Below, in pieces: positions 23,149-32,099 of a DNA stretch of 64,000 bases. Position 1 is the stretch's first letter. Each line of letters begins with the position of its first letter. This DNA comes from Rhodopirellula bahusiensis (GTDB lineage: Bacteria > Planctomycetota > Planctomycetia > Pirellulales > Pirellulaceae), in NCBI RefSeq assembly GCF_002727185.1, contig NZ_NIZW01000009.1:124001-188000 (forward strand). The letters are read 5' to 3'. Below the pieces are notes generated by a model that worked only from the letters and a program-made list of their open reading frames with translations, was not told the origin of the DNA and made no database searches. The translations under genes were made by a program, and so were the position numbers.

Positions 23149-23880
23149 ATGCAACCGCCCTCAGTCCCGGCCGTTCCTCCCGATCACCCAGGCCTCGAGG
23201 CATTGCTTCGGCGGATGGGTGAGGCCGTCGGAATCATGGACGACTCGGTGTTTGAGAACGACAAATTTGTCGGCTTCTTTCAGTCTTTCCGGCCGGATGG
23301 GCGCGGGTTGGACGGCGTGTTTGAGCGTCTGGATTGCGGCGATGAACTGCAGCAGCGACTGGAAAAGCTGTTCGAGGTTGCCGGGGATGACCGCCGGCCG
23401 CAGGGTGGCCGCGACGCGTTTTTCTTAGCCCGCTCTCCAAAACCCATCGATCCAAAGGTTGTTGAATCGAAAGCGGTGGATTGGACCGAAAGAATGGCGG
23501 CGATGGCAGAGACTCTCGGCGAGCCAGAGGCTGCGGACCGACTGCGTGCGATCACCAAACACCGCGTTTTGGAAGGCATCCCACCGAAGCATCCCAAGCA
23601 GGCCCATGAGAAGACGGAACTGCTGAAGACATTTCAGAACGTGGTGGAGAACTTGGTCTGCCAAATCGCGACCCCCGACCCGTTCGCGGAAACGCTGCGT
23701 CCCCCGTACTACTTCGTCAGCTGCGACGCCGGCGTGCGAGATCACTTGATGTGGCCGCTGTATCGAGATCACGTCGAAGTGGAAGAACCGTTCCAGCCTT
23801 ACTTTGATTTGTGGTCGCACGGCGTGAAATTTCGCGTCTACCAAGAAAATCAGGTCGACTGGTACATGCCACGTCTATAG
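23149..23880 (+). CDS. Conserved-looking protein of unknown function (243 aa)
   Basis: Not recognised. A Pro-rich N-terminus (about 1-15) is followed by a soluble, mostly helical protein; the C-terminal third has aromatic-rich segments (LRPPYYFVSCDAGVRDHLMW, EEPFQPYFDLWSHG). No membrane segment. TTG at 23113 is an alternative start. The O-antigen ligase-like gene begins 8 bases after its stop, so the two may be co-transcribed. Confidence 0.6.
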   Translation: MQPPSVPAVPPDHPGLEALLRRMGEAVGIMDDSVFENDKFVGFFQSFRPDGRGLDGVFERLDCGDELQQRLEKLFEVAGDDRRPQGGRDAFFLARSPKPIDPKVVESKAVDWTERMAAMAETLGEPEAADRLRAITKHRVLEGIPPKHPKQAHEKTELLKTFQNVVENLVCQIATPDPFAETLRPPYYFVSCDAGVRDHLMWPLYRDHVEVEEPFQPYFDLWSHGVKFRVYQENQVDWYMPRL

Positions 23881-23888
23881 TGGGCTCG

Positions 23889-25313
23889 ATGTCACCCTCG
23901 TCTTCTCCGCCAACGTATGCGGGCACCGAGTCCTCGTTGTCCGAAGCGGCCGTCGTGTCCCAGGATGCGTCGGAAGTGGACGCATTGCCGACCCAGGATG
24001 CCGATGAGAGGGGCGAGTTTGAACCGCCGTCGGCGATCGGCTCCGAGCCGCCGAGTGGCGGAGGCTTCATCACCGCGATTGTTTTCGCGGTCGTGATGCT
24101 GGCGATGTTCATCAACCCGATCGAATTCAAAACCAGTGCCGAGTTTGATCGCGCGACCAGCAACTTGAACGTGCTGACGCTCGCAAAACTTGCACTCGCT
24201 GCGGCGGCGAGTGGACTGGGGGCAATCGCCGTTTTCGTCAGCCCGCGGACCCGACAGTTACTCGGCAGTCTTCCCGGCCTTGGGTTGCTCGCACTGGGTG
24301 CGTTGTTTTGTGCTACCAGTCTGTTTGCGATCGAAAGCAACGCGATGATCAGTCGCGCGTCGGCAATGATTTTTGTCGGCTACTTGCTGTTCACCGCGAT
24401 GGCTCTGGCGACGCTGGGACCGCGAAAGATGTTGGCAGCAATCGTGGCAGGAACGTCGCTGTACATGTTGCTGACTTGGGGACTGTTCCTACTCGTTCCC
24501 GAGATGGGCACGTTTGAGGAGTACATCAGCGCAACCGAAACGGTCCAGCGAATGGGAGGCACGGGGCACCCGAACAACATCGCGAAAACAGCGATCGCAA
24601 TTGTGTTGGTTGGCGTGGCGATGTACCTGGGACGTAACGACTCATTGATCTCGGTTGGTCTTCGAGGCCCGTGGCAACGCCTCATCCTGATTGGAATCAT
24701 GGTGCTTGCCGCGGCAACCGTCGTGGCAACACTCAGCCGGACAGCCATGCTGGCGGGAGCGGCGGCGGGAGGCATCTTGCTGATCGATCGCCTTTATGGA
24801 CGAGGCGGTCTGGCACTCGGGATCTTCGGAATCGCTTCCGCTGCCTCACTGGTTCTGGCGATTTCGCTGTTCACCGGAAAAGGCCCCTTCTCGGAATCTG
24901 CCGTCAGTGCGGTGACGAAAAGCGGCGATGTCGAAGAGCTCACCTCACTCACCGGCCGAACCACCATCTGGGAAGAAGCGATCGGGTTCATCGTCGAGAG
25001 ACCACTCACCGGTTACGGCATGGACAGTGCCGCCAGCGTCATGAGCCGAGAAGCAACGGGAACTCACAACCTGTTGCTTCACGTGACATTTTCGGCCGGC
25101 GTGATTGCGTGCCTGGTGATGATCCTGATGCTCGGCTGGTCGCTCGTGTTCGGAGCGACTTCGCCGCATGAATGGATTCGCACCGTGCTGACTTATGTCC
25201 TGGTGTCAGGACTGGTCGAAGACACGATCATCGAATCGTTTCCAACCACGTTGACCGTCCTTTGGATGGCCGCGTTGTTGGCGCCGACTCTAGCCGGTCG
25301 TTCCCAACCCTGA
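23889..25313 (+). CDS. O-antigen ligase/polymerase-like membrane protein (Wzy_C)
   Basis: 474 aa. After a disordered acidic N-terminus of about 55 residues there are roughly ten to twelve membrane helices. The large periplasmic loop carries TGRTTIWEEAIGFIVERPL, then TGYGMDS and THNLLLH, the typical signature of the O-antigen ligase/polymerase superfamily (PF04932), which transfers or joins surface polysaccharides. No glycosyltransferases are adjacent. Its last 24 bases overlap the convergent ppc gene. Confidence 0.8.
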   Translation: MSPSSSPPTYAGTESSLSEAAVVSQDASEVDALPTQDADERGEFEPPSAIGSEPPSGGGFITAIVFAVVMLAMFINPIEFKTSAEFDRATSNLNVLTLAKLALAAAASGLGAIAVFVSPRTRQLLGSLPGLGLLALGALFCATSLFAIESNAMISRASAMIFVGYLLFTAMALATLGPRKMLAAIVAGTSLYMLLTWGLFLLVPEMGTFEEYISATETVQRMGGTGHPNNIAKTAIAIVLVGVAMYLGRNDSLISVGLRGPWQRLILIGIMVLAAATVVATLSRTAMLAGAAAGGILLIDRLYGRGGLALGIFGIASAASLVLAISLFTGKGPFSESAVSAVTKSGDVEELTSLTGRTTIWEEAIGFIVERPLTGYGMDSAASVMSREATGTHNLLLHVTFSAGVIACLVMILMLGWSLVFGATSPHEWIRTVLTYVLVSGLVEDTIIESFPTTLTVLWMAALLAPTLAGRSQP

Positions 25314-28049
25314 TGCGATCGCGTTGACGCTCAGCAACAACGCTGGCAGCAAAGCATCCGCTTGAGTGTGCTCGCCCATTTTGTTGTAGCTGCGCCAACG
25401 CTGCAGCAACGAGATCTGTTGACGGTGCAGCAAACGCAAACCTTCGCTTCGCAATGCGATCATGCGTTGAACATTGGGACGCTGCGATTCCATGGGTCCG
25501 CCGTAGACGGCTTCGACCATCTCGCACGCTAACTTCCATTGCGTTTCGATGTCGGTGACGAAGCGTTCTCGCAGCGCTGGATTTTCGACCAAGGCGGCGT
25601 ATTGCTTCATCACTTCGATGTCGACGGCGGTGACGCTGGTCGCGACGTTGCTGATCAAGTAATGAAGCGGCGCCCAATCGCGAAGGGCTTCTTTGACAGC
25701 GGCGAATTCTTCGGGGCATTCGGTTTGCAACTTTTTCAGAGCCGTTCCAACGCCGTACCAACCCGACAGATAACAACGGGCTTGGCCCCAACTGAACACC
25801 CAAGGAATGGCTCGCAAGTCATCCAGGGTCTGTTGACCAGTACGACGGGCCGGACGCGAACCGATCCGGCTTTGTTCGATCGCGTCGATCGGCGTGGCTT
25901 CGCGGAAGAACTCGACAAAGCCATCGCTGTGCAACAATTCGTGGTATGTCGTGCGTGCCCAGGCGGCCAGCTTCACCAGCGTTGGTTCCAACGGGTGATC
26001 CGGTTCCTCGGAGCGTGAATCAGCAAGCGATTTACGAGTGACTCCCGCCAAGAACAATTCCAAGTTGTAGATCGCGGTGGGTTCGTGAGCGTACTTCTGG
26101 GCGATCGTTTCGCCTTGCTCCGTCAAACGCATGTCGCCGGCGATCGTGTGATCGGGAAGGCTCTTGATGAACCGGTGCGTCGGTCCGGCACCGCGGCTGA
26201 TCGTGCCGCCACGCCCATGAAAGAACCGAGCTCGAACCCCGTGCGAACGCGCGACTTGAGTCAGCTTCCGTTGTGCGTGTCGCAACCCAACCAGGCTGGC
26301 CAAAATGCCGCCGTCCTTGTTGCTGTCGCTGTAGCCGATCATGACCTGGCCGACCGATCCGGTTGCACCTTCGCGTTGTGCGATCGCGGCCAAGCTGTTT
26401 CGTGTGATCGGGTGCTGCAGGAATCCGTCGTAGATTTCCGGCGAACGTTCGAGGTCATCGATCGTTTCGAACAAAGGCACAACCGGTAGCGGACAAACCG
26501 CACCCGATTCGGTGCGTTGCAACAGACCGACTTCGCGAGCGAGCAAGTACACCGCCATCAAGTCGGACGTCTTGCGAGTCATGCTGACGATCAACGCCCC
26601 CAGTCCATCGGCGCCGTGTTGCGAGCGATACTCAGTCACGACACGCAGTGCACCAAGGACCGCATCGGCTTCTTCACCGGCAGATGAATCGGGGTGAGTC
26701 AGCGGTCGCGAACTGGCGAGTTCCTCATTAAGGAACTTCATTCGCTTCTCTTCATCCCAGCTCGCGAATTTCCAGTCGGCCATCCCCGCGGCACGAAGCA
26801 GTTGCTCAATCGCGGTGTCGTGTTTCGCACTGTTTTGACGGATGTCCAAAACAGCCAAGTGGAATCCGAACGTTTGAGCGATTCGCATCGTTGGTGCAAC
26901 GGCACTCTCGGCCACATCACCCAAATCGACCGCGACCAAACTTTCGTGCAGGCAACGAAGATCCGCCAACAGCTCTCGCGAACGTTGGTAGGTGTGCTGC
27001 TCCTTGCCGCTCGCCATCGTCTTTTCAGAAGGCAGGCTCGCGAGCATCAAGTTAATGAACTGACGCCAAGGCTCGTTCGGATTACGAGCGATCGCGGCCG
27101 CACCGGCCGGGCCCATCGCATGGGCACGTTCAGCGATCCGAGTTAAGAAATCACTGGTCGGCGGCAACCAGTAAGCCGACACACTGGTCAATCGAGCGAG
27201 CTGGACCAACTCTTCTCGCATCAGTTCGACCGCACCGCGACGCAATTGCATCAGCGTTTCTTCCGTCACCTCGGGAGTGACCAAGGGGTGCCCGTCTCGG
27301 TCGCCGCCCACCCAGGTTCCAAACGTCAATCGTGGCAGAGCCAACGGGTCGGCGATCGCTTTCTCGCACAATCCGACCTCTCGCCAAGCCTGACGCAAGC
27401 GTTGATCGAGTGGTTGCAACGCTTTCGGGAACACAACCGTCAAGTAATCCATCACATTGCGGCGTTCGGATTGCAGGTCTGGTTTGTCGAGATAGATTTC
27501 GCCGGTCCGCCACAGGATGTTCAGCACCGATTCAATTGCTTGATCGTTTTCGGACCGTCGCCAAGGTGGAAGATCCGTTTGGTGCCGCATCTGAAACCGA
27601 CGAAACAAGCGACGGTGATGAGCCAGAACGGTCGCGCGTTTGGCTTCCGTTGGGTGAGCCGTCAGAACCAACTCGACACGCATCGAAGGCAATTCTGCAG
27701 CGATCATCTCCGCACTCCAACCGCGGTCGATCAACTGCTGCAAGCTCTCGCCCCACAACGCGGGCAAGTCAGCCATGCCCGATTCGGATTCGATGCGATC
27801 GCGAAACTGGGCGGCTGAGCTCTGTTCAGCCATGCTCAGCAATTGAAAAGCGATCGAATACGCCTGCGTCAGCTGGACCGAATCGGCAGGCGCTTTCGCG
27901 GGATCGAGTTTCGACCCCGGAACCGGCAGCAGTTCCGCCAGCCTTTCGTCGCCGCCACGTTGCAACACGGTCTGCAACGCCGACAACATCCATTGCCAAT
28001 CGCGATTCAGTTGGTCGACATCAAGAGCGAGAATATTGGCTGAAACCAT
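25290..28049 (-). CDS. ppc: Phosphoenolpyruvate carboxylase
   Basis: Makes oxaloacetate from phosphoenolpyruvate and bicarbonate, refilling the TCA cycle. 919 aa, full length. Active-site parts are visible: LTAHPTEAKRATV (about 130-142, catalytic His), MIGYSDSNKDGG and FHGRGGTISRGAGPTHRF (about 570-625), and the C-terminal RAIPWVFSWGQARCYLSGW. It converges with and overlaps the O-antigen ligase-like gene by 24 bases, so the two transcripts are antisense at their ends. Confidence 0.97.
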   Translation of the reverse strand: MVSANILALDVDQLNRDWQWMLSALQTVLQRGGDERLAELLPVPGSKLDPAKAPADSVQLTQAYSIAFQLLSMAEQSSAAQFRDRIESESGMADLPALWGESLQQLIDRGWSAEMIAAELPSMRVELVLTAHPTEAKRATVLAHHRRLFRRFQMRHQTDLPPWRRSENDQAIESVLNILWRTGEIYLDKPDLQSERRNVMDYLTVVFPKALQPLDQRLRQAWREVGLCEKAIADPLALPRLTFGTWVGGDRDGHPLVTPEVTEETLMQLRRGAVELMREELVQLARLTSVSAYWLPPTSDFLTRIAERAHAMGPAGAAAIARNPNEPWRQFINLMLASLPSEKTMASGKEQHTYQRSRELLADLRCLHESLVAVDLGDVAESAVAPTMRIAQTFGFHLAVLDIRQNSAKHDTAIEQLLRAAGMADWKFASWDEEKRMKFLNEELASSRPLTHPDSSAGEEADAVLGALRVVTEYRSQHGADGLGALIVSMTRKTSDLMAVYLLAREVGLLQRTESGAVCPLPVVPLFETIDDLERSPEIYDGFLQHPITRNSLAAIAQREGATGSVGQVMIGYSDSNKDGGILASLVGLRHAQRKLTQVARSHGVRARFFHGRGGTISRGAGPTHRFIKSLPDHTIAGDMRLTEQGETIAQKYAHEPTAIYNLELFLAGVTRKSLADSRSEEPDHPLEPTLVKLAAWARTTYHELLHSDGFVEFFREATPIDAIEQSRIGSRPARRTGQQTLDDLRAIPWVFSWGQARCYLSGWYGVGTALKKLQTECPEEFAAVKEALRDWAPLHYLISNVATSVTAVDIEVMKQYAALVENPALRERFVTDIETQWKLACEMVEAVYGGPMESQRPNVQRMIALRSEGLRLLHRQQISLLQRWRSYNKMGEHTQADALLPALLLSVNAIASGLGTTG

Positions 28050-28216
28050 TGTGGCGATTCAATGTATGGAAAAAGGAAAGAGCAGCGGCAATCCAACGGC
28101 ATCATTGGACCTCGTACACCCTACGATTTTGCAGACTGAGGGCCGGAGCAACAGAGGCGATGGACAAGAACGCATGCGAAACGGACGGAGTAACGAAAGA
28201 AGCAACGACTGCGCAT

Positions 28217-28250
28217 AAAAAAACGAGCACTGTTCGTGAACAGCACTCGC
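28217..28250 (-). terminator. Terminator downstream of the Cys-rich repeat gene
   Basis: On the minus strand, GAGTGCTGTT pairs with AACAGTGCTC (two wobble pairs) across a CACG loop, followed by GTTTTTTT. It is 60 bases past the stop of the repeat-protein gene and upstream of ppc. Confidence 0.75.
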
Positions 28251-28308
28251 TCTTAGACGGTGAAACGTCGTTTCCAATTCAGGTCGAAAACGAACGGCTT
28301 CCGTTGAT

Positions 28309-28713
28309 TCAGTTGCAGCAAGGATCTGGGCAGCACTTTTTGGCTGCGAACTTTGCTTTGAGCTTGGCGAACAAGCCACACTTTGGCTTTGCACATGGGT
28401 CACAGCAAACTGGAGCTGGTTCTGGGCAGCAAACAGGTGCTGGCTCGCAGCAAACTGGAGCTGGGGCAGGTTCGCAGCAAGGTGCTGGAGCTGGGGCAGG
28501 TTCGCAGCAAACGACTGGTGCTGGAGCTGGCTCGCAGCAAACTGGAGCTGGGGCTGGTTCGCAGCAAACTGGTTCTGGTGCTTCGCAGCAAACTGGAGCT
28601 GGTTCGCAGCAGCTTTTCTTTTTGAAGCAACCGAACAAGCCAGCTTCGGCTTGAGGAGCAACAGCAACGCTGGAAACAGCGAACAGGGCGACAACCATGA
28701 TCGATCGAATCAT
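28309..28713 (-). CDS. Secreted Cys/Pro-rich repeat protein (CCEPAPAP repeats)
   Basis: 134 aa. A signal peptide (MIRSIMVVALFAVSSVAVAP, cleavage near AEA-G) precedes a mature protein of about 110 residues with some 25 cysteines, mostly in CC pairs. The core is about nine imperfect repeats of CCEPAPAPV. The ends mirror each other: GLFGCFKKKSCC at the start, CGLFAKLKAKF then KKCCPDPCC at the end. AGGAGA lies 7 bases before the ATG. Its own terminator follows. Planctomycete walls are described as proteinaceous and rich in cystine and proline, so a cross-linked envelope role is a fair inference. I know no named family. Confidence 0.85.
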   Translation of the reverse strand: MIRSIMVVALFAVSSVAVAPQAEAGLFGCFKKKSCCEPAPVCCEAPEPVCCEPAPAPVCCEPAPAPVVCCEPAPAPAPCCEPAPAPVCCEPAPVCCPEPAPVCCDPCAKPKCGLFAKLKAKFAAKKCCPDPCCN

Positions 28714-29037
28714 CTAAACTCTCCTAGACTAGGTGGAAATGCCTCAAACACGCGCGGAGGCAATTTGGGCAGAGTTTAGGTGTCACGCAGCTTGCGTCAA
28801 CCATAGCAAATGCACCGTAAATAACGGTTAAAACGACTTTCCGGGCCGATTGCTTGCGGTTTTTGAGCGTTTTTACGCGACTGTGTTCAAATCGGGAACG
28901 CCACCGCGTCAGGATGCCGCACCGAGCTCCCTAGCCAAATTTCACGCCATCGAACTGAAAACCAGCGATTTCCGCAACGAATGCGACCAAGCAATTGCGT
29001 CTTTCGCCGAAATACGACCTGCCAAGTGACGGCTGAA
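28714..29037. other. 324-bp region upstream of the repeat-protein gene
   Basis: Contains the promoter region of the minus-strand Cys-rich gene and the end of the lpx-linked transcript. I see no hairpin terminator and no plausible gene. Confidence 0.4.
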
Positions 29038-30147
29038 TCAAGCAGCACGGCGAGTCGGGGTCGCGATCTCTTCGCGTTTGGCAGGCTGGCCAACGCGGCG
29101 TCGTGGAATCGCAAGCGGCCCACGTTCGTCCGCTCCGGCGTAGGAATACCACGCACGATCGTCGATGGTGTCCAAAATCGAACCGGCGACTTTCACCGCT
29201 CGAGCTCCGGCGGAACCATCCACAACCGGCGATGATCCACTGTCGATACTGATGACAAAGTCATGCAGCTCATCCAGGATCGCGTTTCGAGGTTGCAGTT
29301 CATTGACTTCGCACTGCAGATGTTCGCCGAACAAAGTGTCGGCGTAACCCAATGGGTTTTCCGTTTGTTCATTCAAGTCAAACTGACGAGTCGAAAGCGT
29401 TTCGCTCGCACGCACGGTGGCGAGCGAAGGCTTGCCAAAGTCAATTTGTGCGAAACCCGCTGGGCTGAATAAAGTCATGTCACGCGCTGGCAAAGGACTG
29501 ACACGGGACGCTTTCAAATTCGCAACCATGCCGCATTCGAATTCGATGCGAGCCTCGGCGATGTCTTCGTGATCGCTGACAACCGAGATGCCGCTGGCTG
29601 AAATGGATCGTACGGCGGACTGTGTCAGTGACAGTACCAGGTCGAGATCATGGATCATCAAGTCCATGACAACGCCAACATCCAAGCAACGTCCGGGGAA
29701 ACGAGATGCGCGAGTGGCTTCGATGTACTTCACATCGACGCCAAACTCTTCCAACGCGGTGAAGGCTGGATTGAATCGTTCCACGTGGCCAACTTGAAGC
29801 ACGACGTTGCGTGTCGATGCCATCAATGCCAACCGGCGAGCGTCGTCGGATTCGGCGGCCAATGGCTTTTCAACCATCAGGTGCTTGCCGGCTTTGATCA
29901 ACGTCGAAGCGATGTCCGCGTGATAATCGGTGGGAGCCGCGATAATGGCGGCGTCGATGTCTTCAATGACATCGTGGTAATCGGTGTGAGCAGCAACACC
30001 GTGCGTGTCGGCGACCGCCTGACACGCGGATTGGACCGGATCGCAAACGGCGACGAGGCGAGCGCCATCGACTTGTGAAATCAATTTCGCGTGGATGCGG
30101 CCCAAGTGACCTGCACCGATGACGGCGACTCGCAATTCCCGGTTCAT
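29038..30147 (-). CDS. Gfo/Idh/MocA-family oxidoreductase, linked to lpxA
   Basis: 369 aa. An N-terminal Rossmann fold (RVAVIGAGHLGRIHA, 6-20) and the family active-site run VEKPLAAES with a second block VGHVERFNPAF point to an NAD(P)-dependent sugar dehydrogenase. Its ATG overlaps the lpxA stop by 4 bases, so the two are translationally coupled. In some bacteria a protein of this family, GnnA, oxidises the 3-OH of UDP-GlcNAc, and GnnB then aminates it to give the UDP-GlcNAc3N used by LpxA. No GnnB-like aminotransferase gene is in the window, so the GnnA reading is a hypothesis. Confidence 0.85.
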   Translation of the reverse strand: MNRELRVAVIGAGHLGRIHAKLISQVDGARLVAVCDPVQSACQAVADTHGVAAHTDYHDVIEDIDAAIIAAPTDYHADIASTLIKAGKHLMVEKPLAAESDDARRLALMASTRNVVLQVGHVERFNPAFTALEEFGVDVKYIEATRASRFPGRCLDVGVVMDLMIHDLDLVLSLTQSAVRSISASGISVVSDHEDIAEARIEFECGMVANLKASRVSPLPARDMTLFSPAGFAQIDFGKPSLATVRASETLSTRQFDLNEQTENPLGYADTLFGEHLQCEVNELQPRNAILDELHDFVISIDSGSSPVVDGSAGARAVKVAGSILDTIDDRAWYSYAGADERGPLAIPRRRVGQPAKREEIATPTRRAA

Positions 30148-30953
30148 GCTGCTTTCTTTCTTCTATCTCGGCCTCGGCCGGCACGACCAAGGCAACTGTT
30201 GTCCAAACAATCAAACAAGTGCCGCAAAACGGGGCGGATCGGACCAGTCGCGAACAATTGATCGCGAGCGGGTTCCACGCCGATACGTTTCCGATACAGC
30301 AAACGAAACGCCTGCGTCAACACTGCAATGTCATCGTCGGTGTAATCATGACGTTTCAGCCCCACCGTGTTGACGCAACGGGGACGAGCATCGGCACCGT
30401 CGACAATCACGAACGGAGGCACGTCCTGCAGGATGCGTGTCATCGCACCCACGAAGCTAAGTGTTCCGATCGAAACGAATTGGTGCACACCGGCTCCACC
30501 GGCGATCGTGACATCGTCGGCAATGTGTGCGTGACCACCGATCATGCAATTGTTGGCCAACACGATCCGCGAACCGATGCTGCAATCGTGAGCGATGTGC
30601 GTTCCGGTCATCAGGTAGTTGTGATCACCGACCCGAGTCACGCCGTCTTCTTTTTCGCTGGCGCGATTGATCGTGACTTGCTCACGAAAAACGTTGCCGT
30701 CGCCGATCTCAACCCGCGTTGGCGTGTTGCGATAGCTGACGTCTTGTGGATTGGTACCAATCGAAACGTGCGGAAAGATCTGGTTGTCGCAACCGATCGA
30801 GGTGACGCCATCGAGGGTCACATGATCTCCCACACGCGTGCGGTCACCCAATTTGACGTTGGGACCGATGACGCAGAAGTGTCCGATCTGGACACCTTCG
30901 CCAATTTGAGCACGAGGATCGACCACGGCGGTTTGAGCGATAGTGGCACTCAT
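30144..30953 (-). CDS. lpxA: UDP-N-acetylglucosamine O-acyltransferase
   Basis: First step of lipid A synthesis: transfers an acyl chain from acyl carrier protein to the sugar nucleotide. 269 aa. The first 190 residues are left-handed beta-helix hexapeptide repeats (AQIGEGVQIGHFCVIGPNVK); the catalytic His is in GTHIAHDCSIGSR and the substrate run FREQVTINRAS is present. The C-terminal helical part is family-like to about 250, ending in a basic tail. It follows lpxC by 73 bases and overlaps the downstream oxidoreductase gene. Confidence 0.93.
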   Translation of the reverse strand: MSATIAQTAVVDPRAQIGEGVQIGHFCVIGPNVKLGDRTRVGDHVTLDGVTSIGCDNQIFPHVSIGTNPQDVSYRNTPTRVEIGDGNVFREQVTINRASEKEDGVTRVGDHNYLMTGTHIAHDCSIGSRIVLANNCMIGGHAHIADDVTIAGGAGVHQFVSIGTLSFVGAMTRILQDVPPFVIVDGADARPRCVNTVGLKRHDYTDDDIAVLTQAFRLLYRKRIGVEPARDQLFATGPIRPVLRHLFDCLDNSCLGRAGRGRDRRKKAA

Positions 30954-31026
30954 AGTTGGATCCCTGGTGCGTTGTTCAAAGGTTGAGATGCGTTTTCAAA
31001 GCGGGTCAAGTTTCCGTTGCGACTGC

Positions 31027-31935
31027 TCATGCGACTCGGCTTCTCCGCTGGCCAGCGAACGAATTCGAGGCATGCGTGAGCCGTTGCTGTTTCGCGAGCT
31101 CAGCCAGTCGGACGGCGACCATTCCGTTGATCTGGTGCCCGCCGCGAACGGACGAGAACTGTCCTATCAAACCGACGCCGGCGAGCGAAAGATCACCGAT
31201 TAAATCGAGTGTCTTGTGACGAGCGCATTCGTTTCGGAAACGAAATTCGTTCTCGACGGGTCCGTCAGCACCGATCACCAAAAGGTCTTGATGGGTCACG
31301 TGCGACGCAACGCCGGACTGGCGTAATTGTGTGGCTTGATCAGCGGTCACGAACGTCCGAGCGGAGGCGACTTGCCGAGCAAACGTGTGAGGTGTTTGCA
31401 CGCACTGGAAGGTTTGCTCACGAATGGTGCTATCCGGACCGTAGTCCAGGCTGTACTCGTAAACCGCTTCGTTGTTGTTGCTGGGCGACACGTCAACGTA
31501 GCCGCCGCTGTGTTCGATCCGAAACGAATCGCGAACAATCAACGGCTGCGCGGTGGCGGCTTGGATGACCAATCCGGCTTCTTGCAAAGCTTCCACATAG
31601 GCCAGTGAGCTTCCGTCCAAACCGGGCAATTCTTCGGCAGTGATTTCGACGCGGCAATTGTCGATTTCGAGTCCGGCCAGAGCCGCCATCAAATGCTCGA
31701 CCATTTCAAAGCTGGCCGGGCCATTGGCAAGATTCGTGCGAAACGAAACGCCGGTGGCGTATTGGGTGTTGGCGGGGCACTCCGGCTGACCAGGCAGATC
31801 GGCTCTTACGAGCACAATGCCGGTTCCAGCTGGCGCGGGACAACAAGTGACGCAAACGTCCTTGCCGCTCCAGTAGCCACGTCCGCTGATTTCGCAGCAC
31901 GACGCGATCGTATGTTCGTTGCGAATCCCCATCAC
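31027..31935 (-). CDS. lpxC: UDP-3-O-acyl-GlcNAc deacetylase
   Basis: Second, committed step of lipid A synthesis, a zinc amidase. 302 aa. Zinc ligands are the His of MVEHLMAALAGL and the His and Asp of RHKTLDLIGDL; the ending GGHQINGMVAVRL near the C-terminus carries the general-acid His. A GTG start at 31935 follows AGGAGG by 8 bases; ATG 31932 is next to it. Unlike some planctomycete and Bacteroidetes proteins it has no FabZ domain fused. It stands between ompH and lpxA, similar to the skp-lpxD-fabZ-lpxA order of other bacteria. Confidence 0.93.
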   Translation of the reverse strand: MMGIRNEHTIASCCEISGRGYWSGKDVCVTCCPAPAGTGIVLVRADLPGQPECPANTQYATGVSFRTNLANGPASFEMVEHLMAALAGLEIDNCRVEITAEELPGLDGSSLAYVEALQEAGLVIQAATAQPLIVRDSFRIEHSGGYVDVSPSNNNEAVYEYSLDYGPDSTIREQTFQCVQTPHTFARQVASARTFVTADQATQLRQSGVASHVTHQDLLVIGADGPVENEFRFRNECARHKTLDLIGDLSLAGVGLIGQFSSVRGGHQINGMVAVRLAELAKQQRLTHASNSFAGQRRSRVA

Positions 31936-32099
31936 GCTGCGAGCCTCCTTGCACGCGAGCGAAGCCTATCCATCGGCATCGAAATGCTGACAGACCCCAT
32001 TCTTGTTCTTGGACAACGCCGCGAGTCCTTCGCGACGCTCAACGGGTGGCTCGAAACGAGTTCGAACCACCGCATTCTTGCTTCAGTCGGTGGACTGAA

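Noticed and set aside
27332-28654. 440-codon plus-strand frame opposite ppc
   Set aside because: It is the complement of ppc and the repeat gene and shows no domain; its length follows from codon bias in ppc.
28059-28694. Genes in other frames over the Cys-rich repeat
   Set aside because: All six frames are open across the repeat because of the repeat itself; only the 28309-28713 frame has a signal peptide and ribosome binding site.
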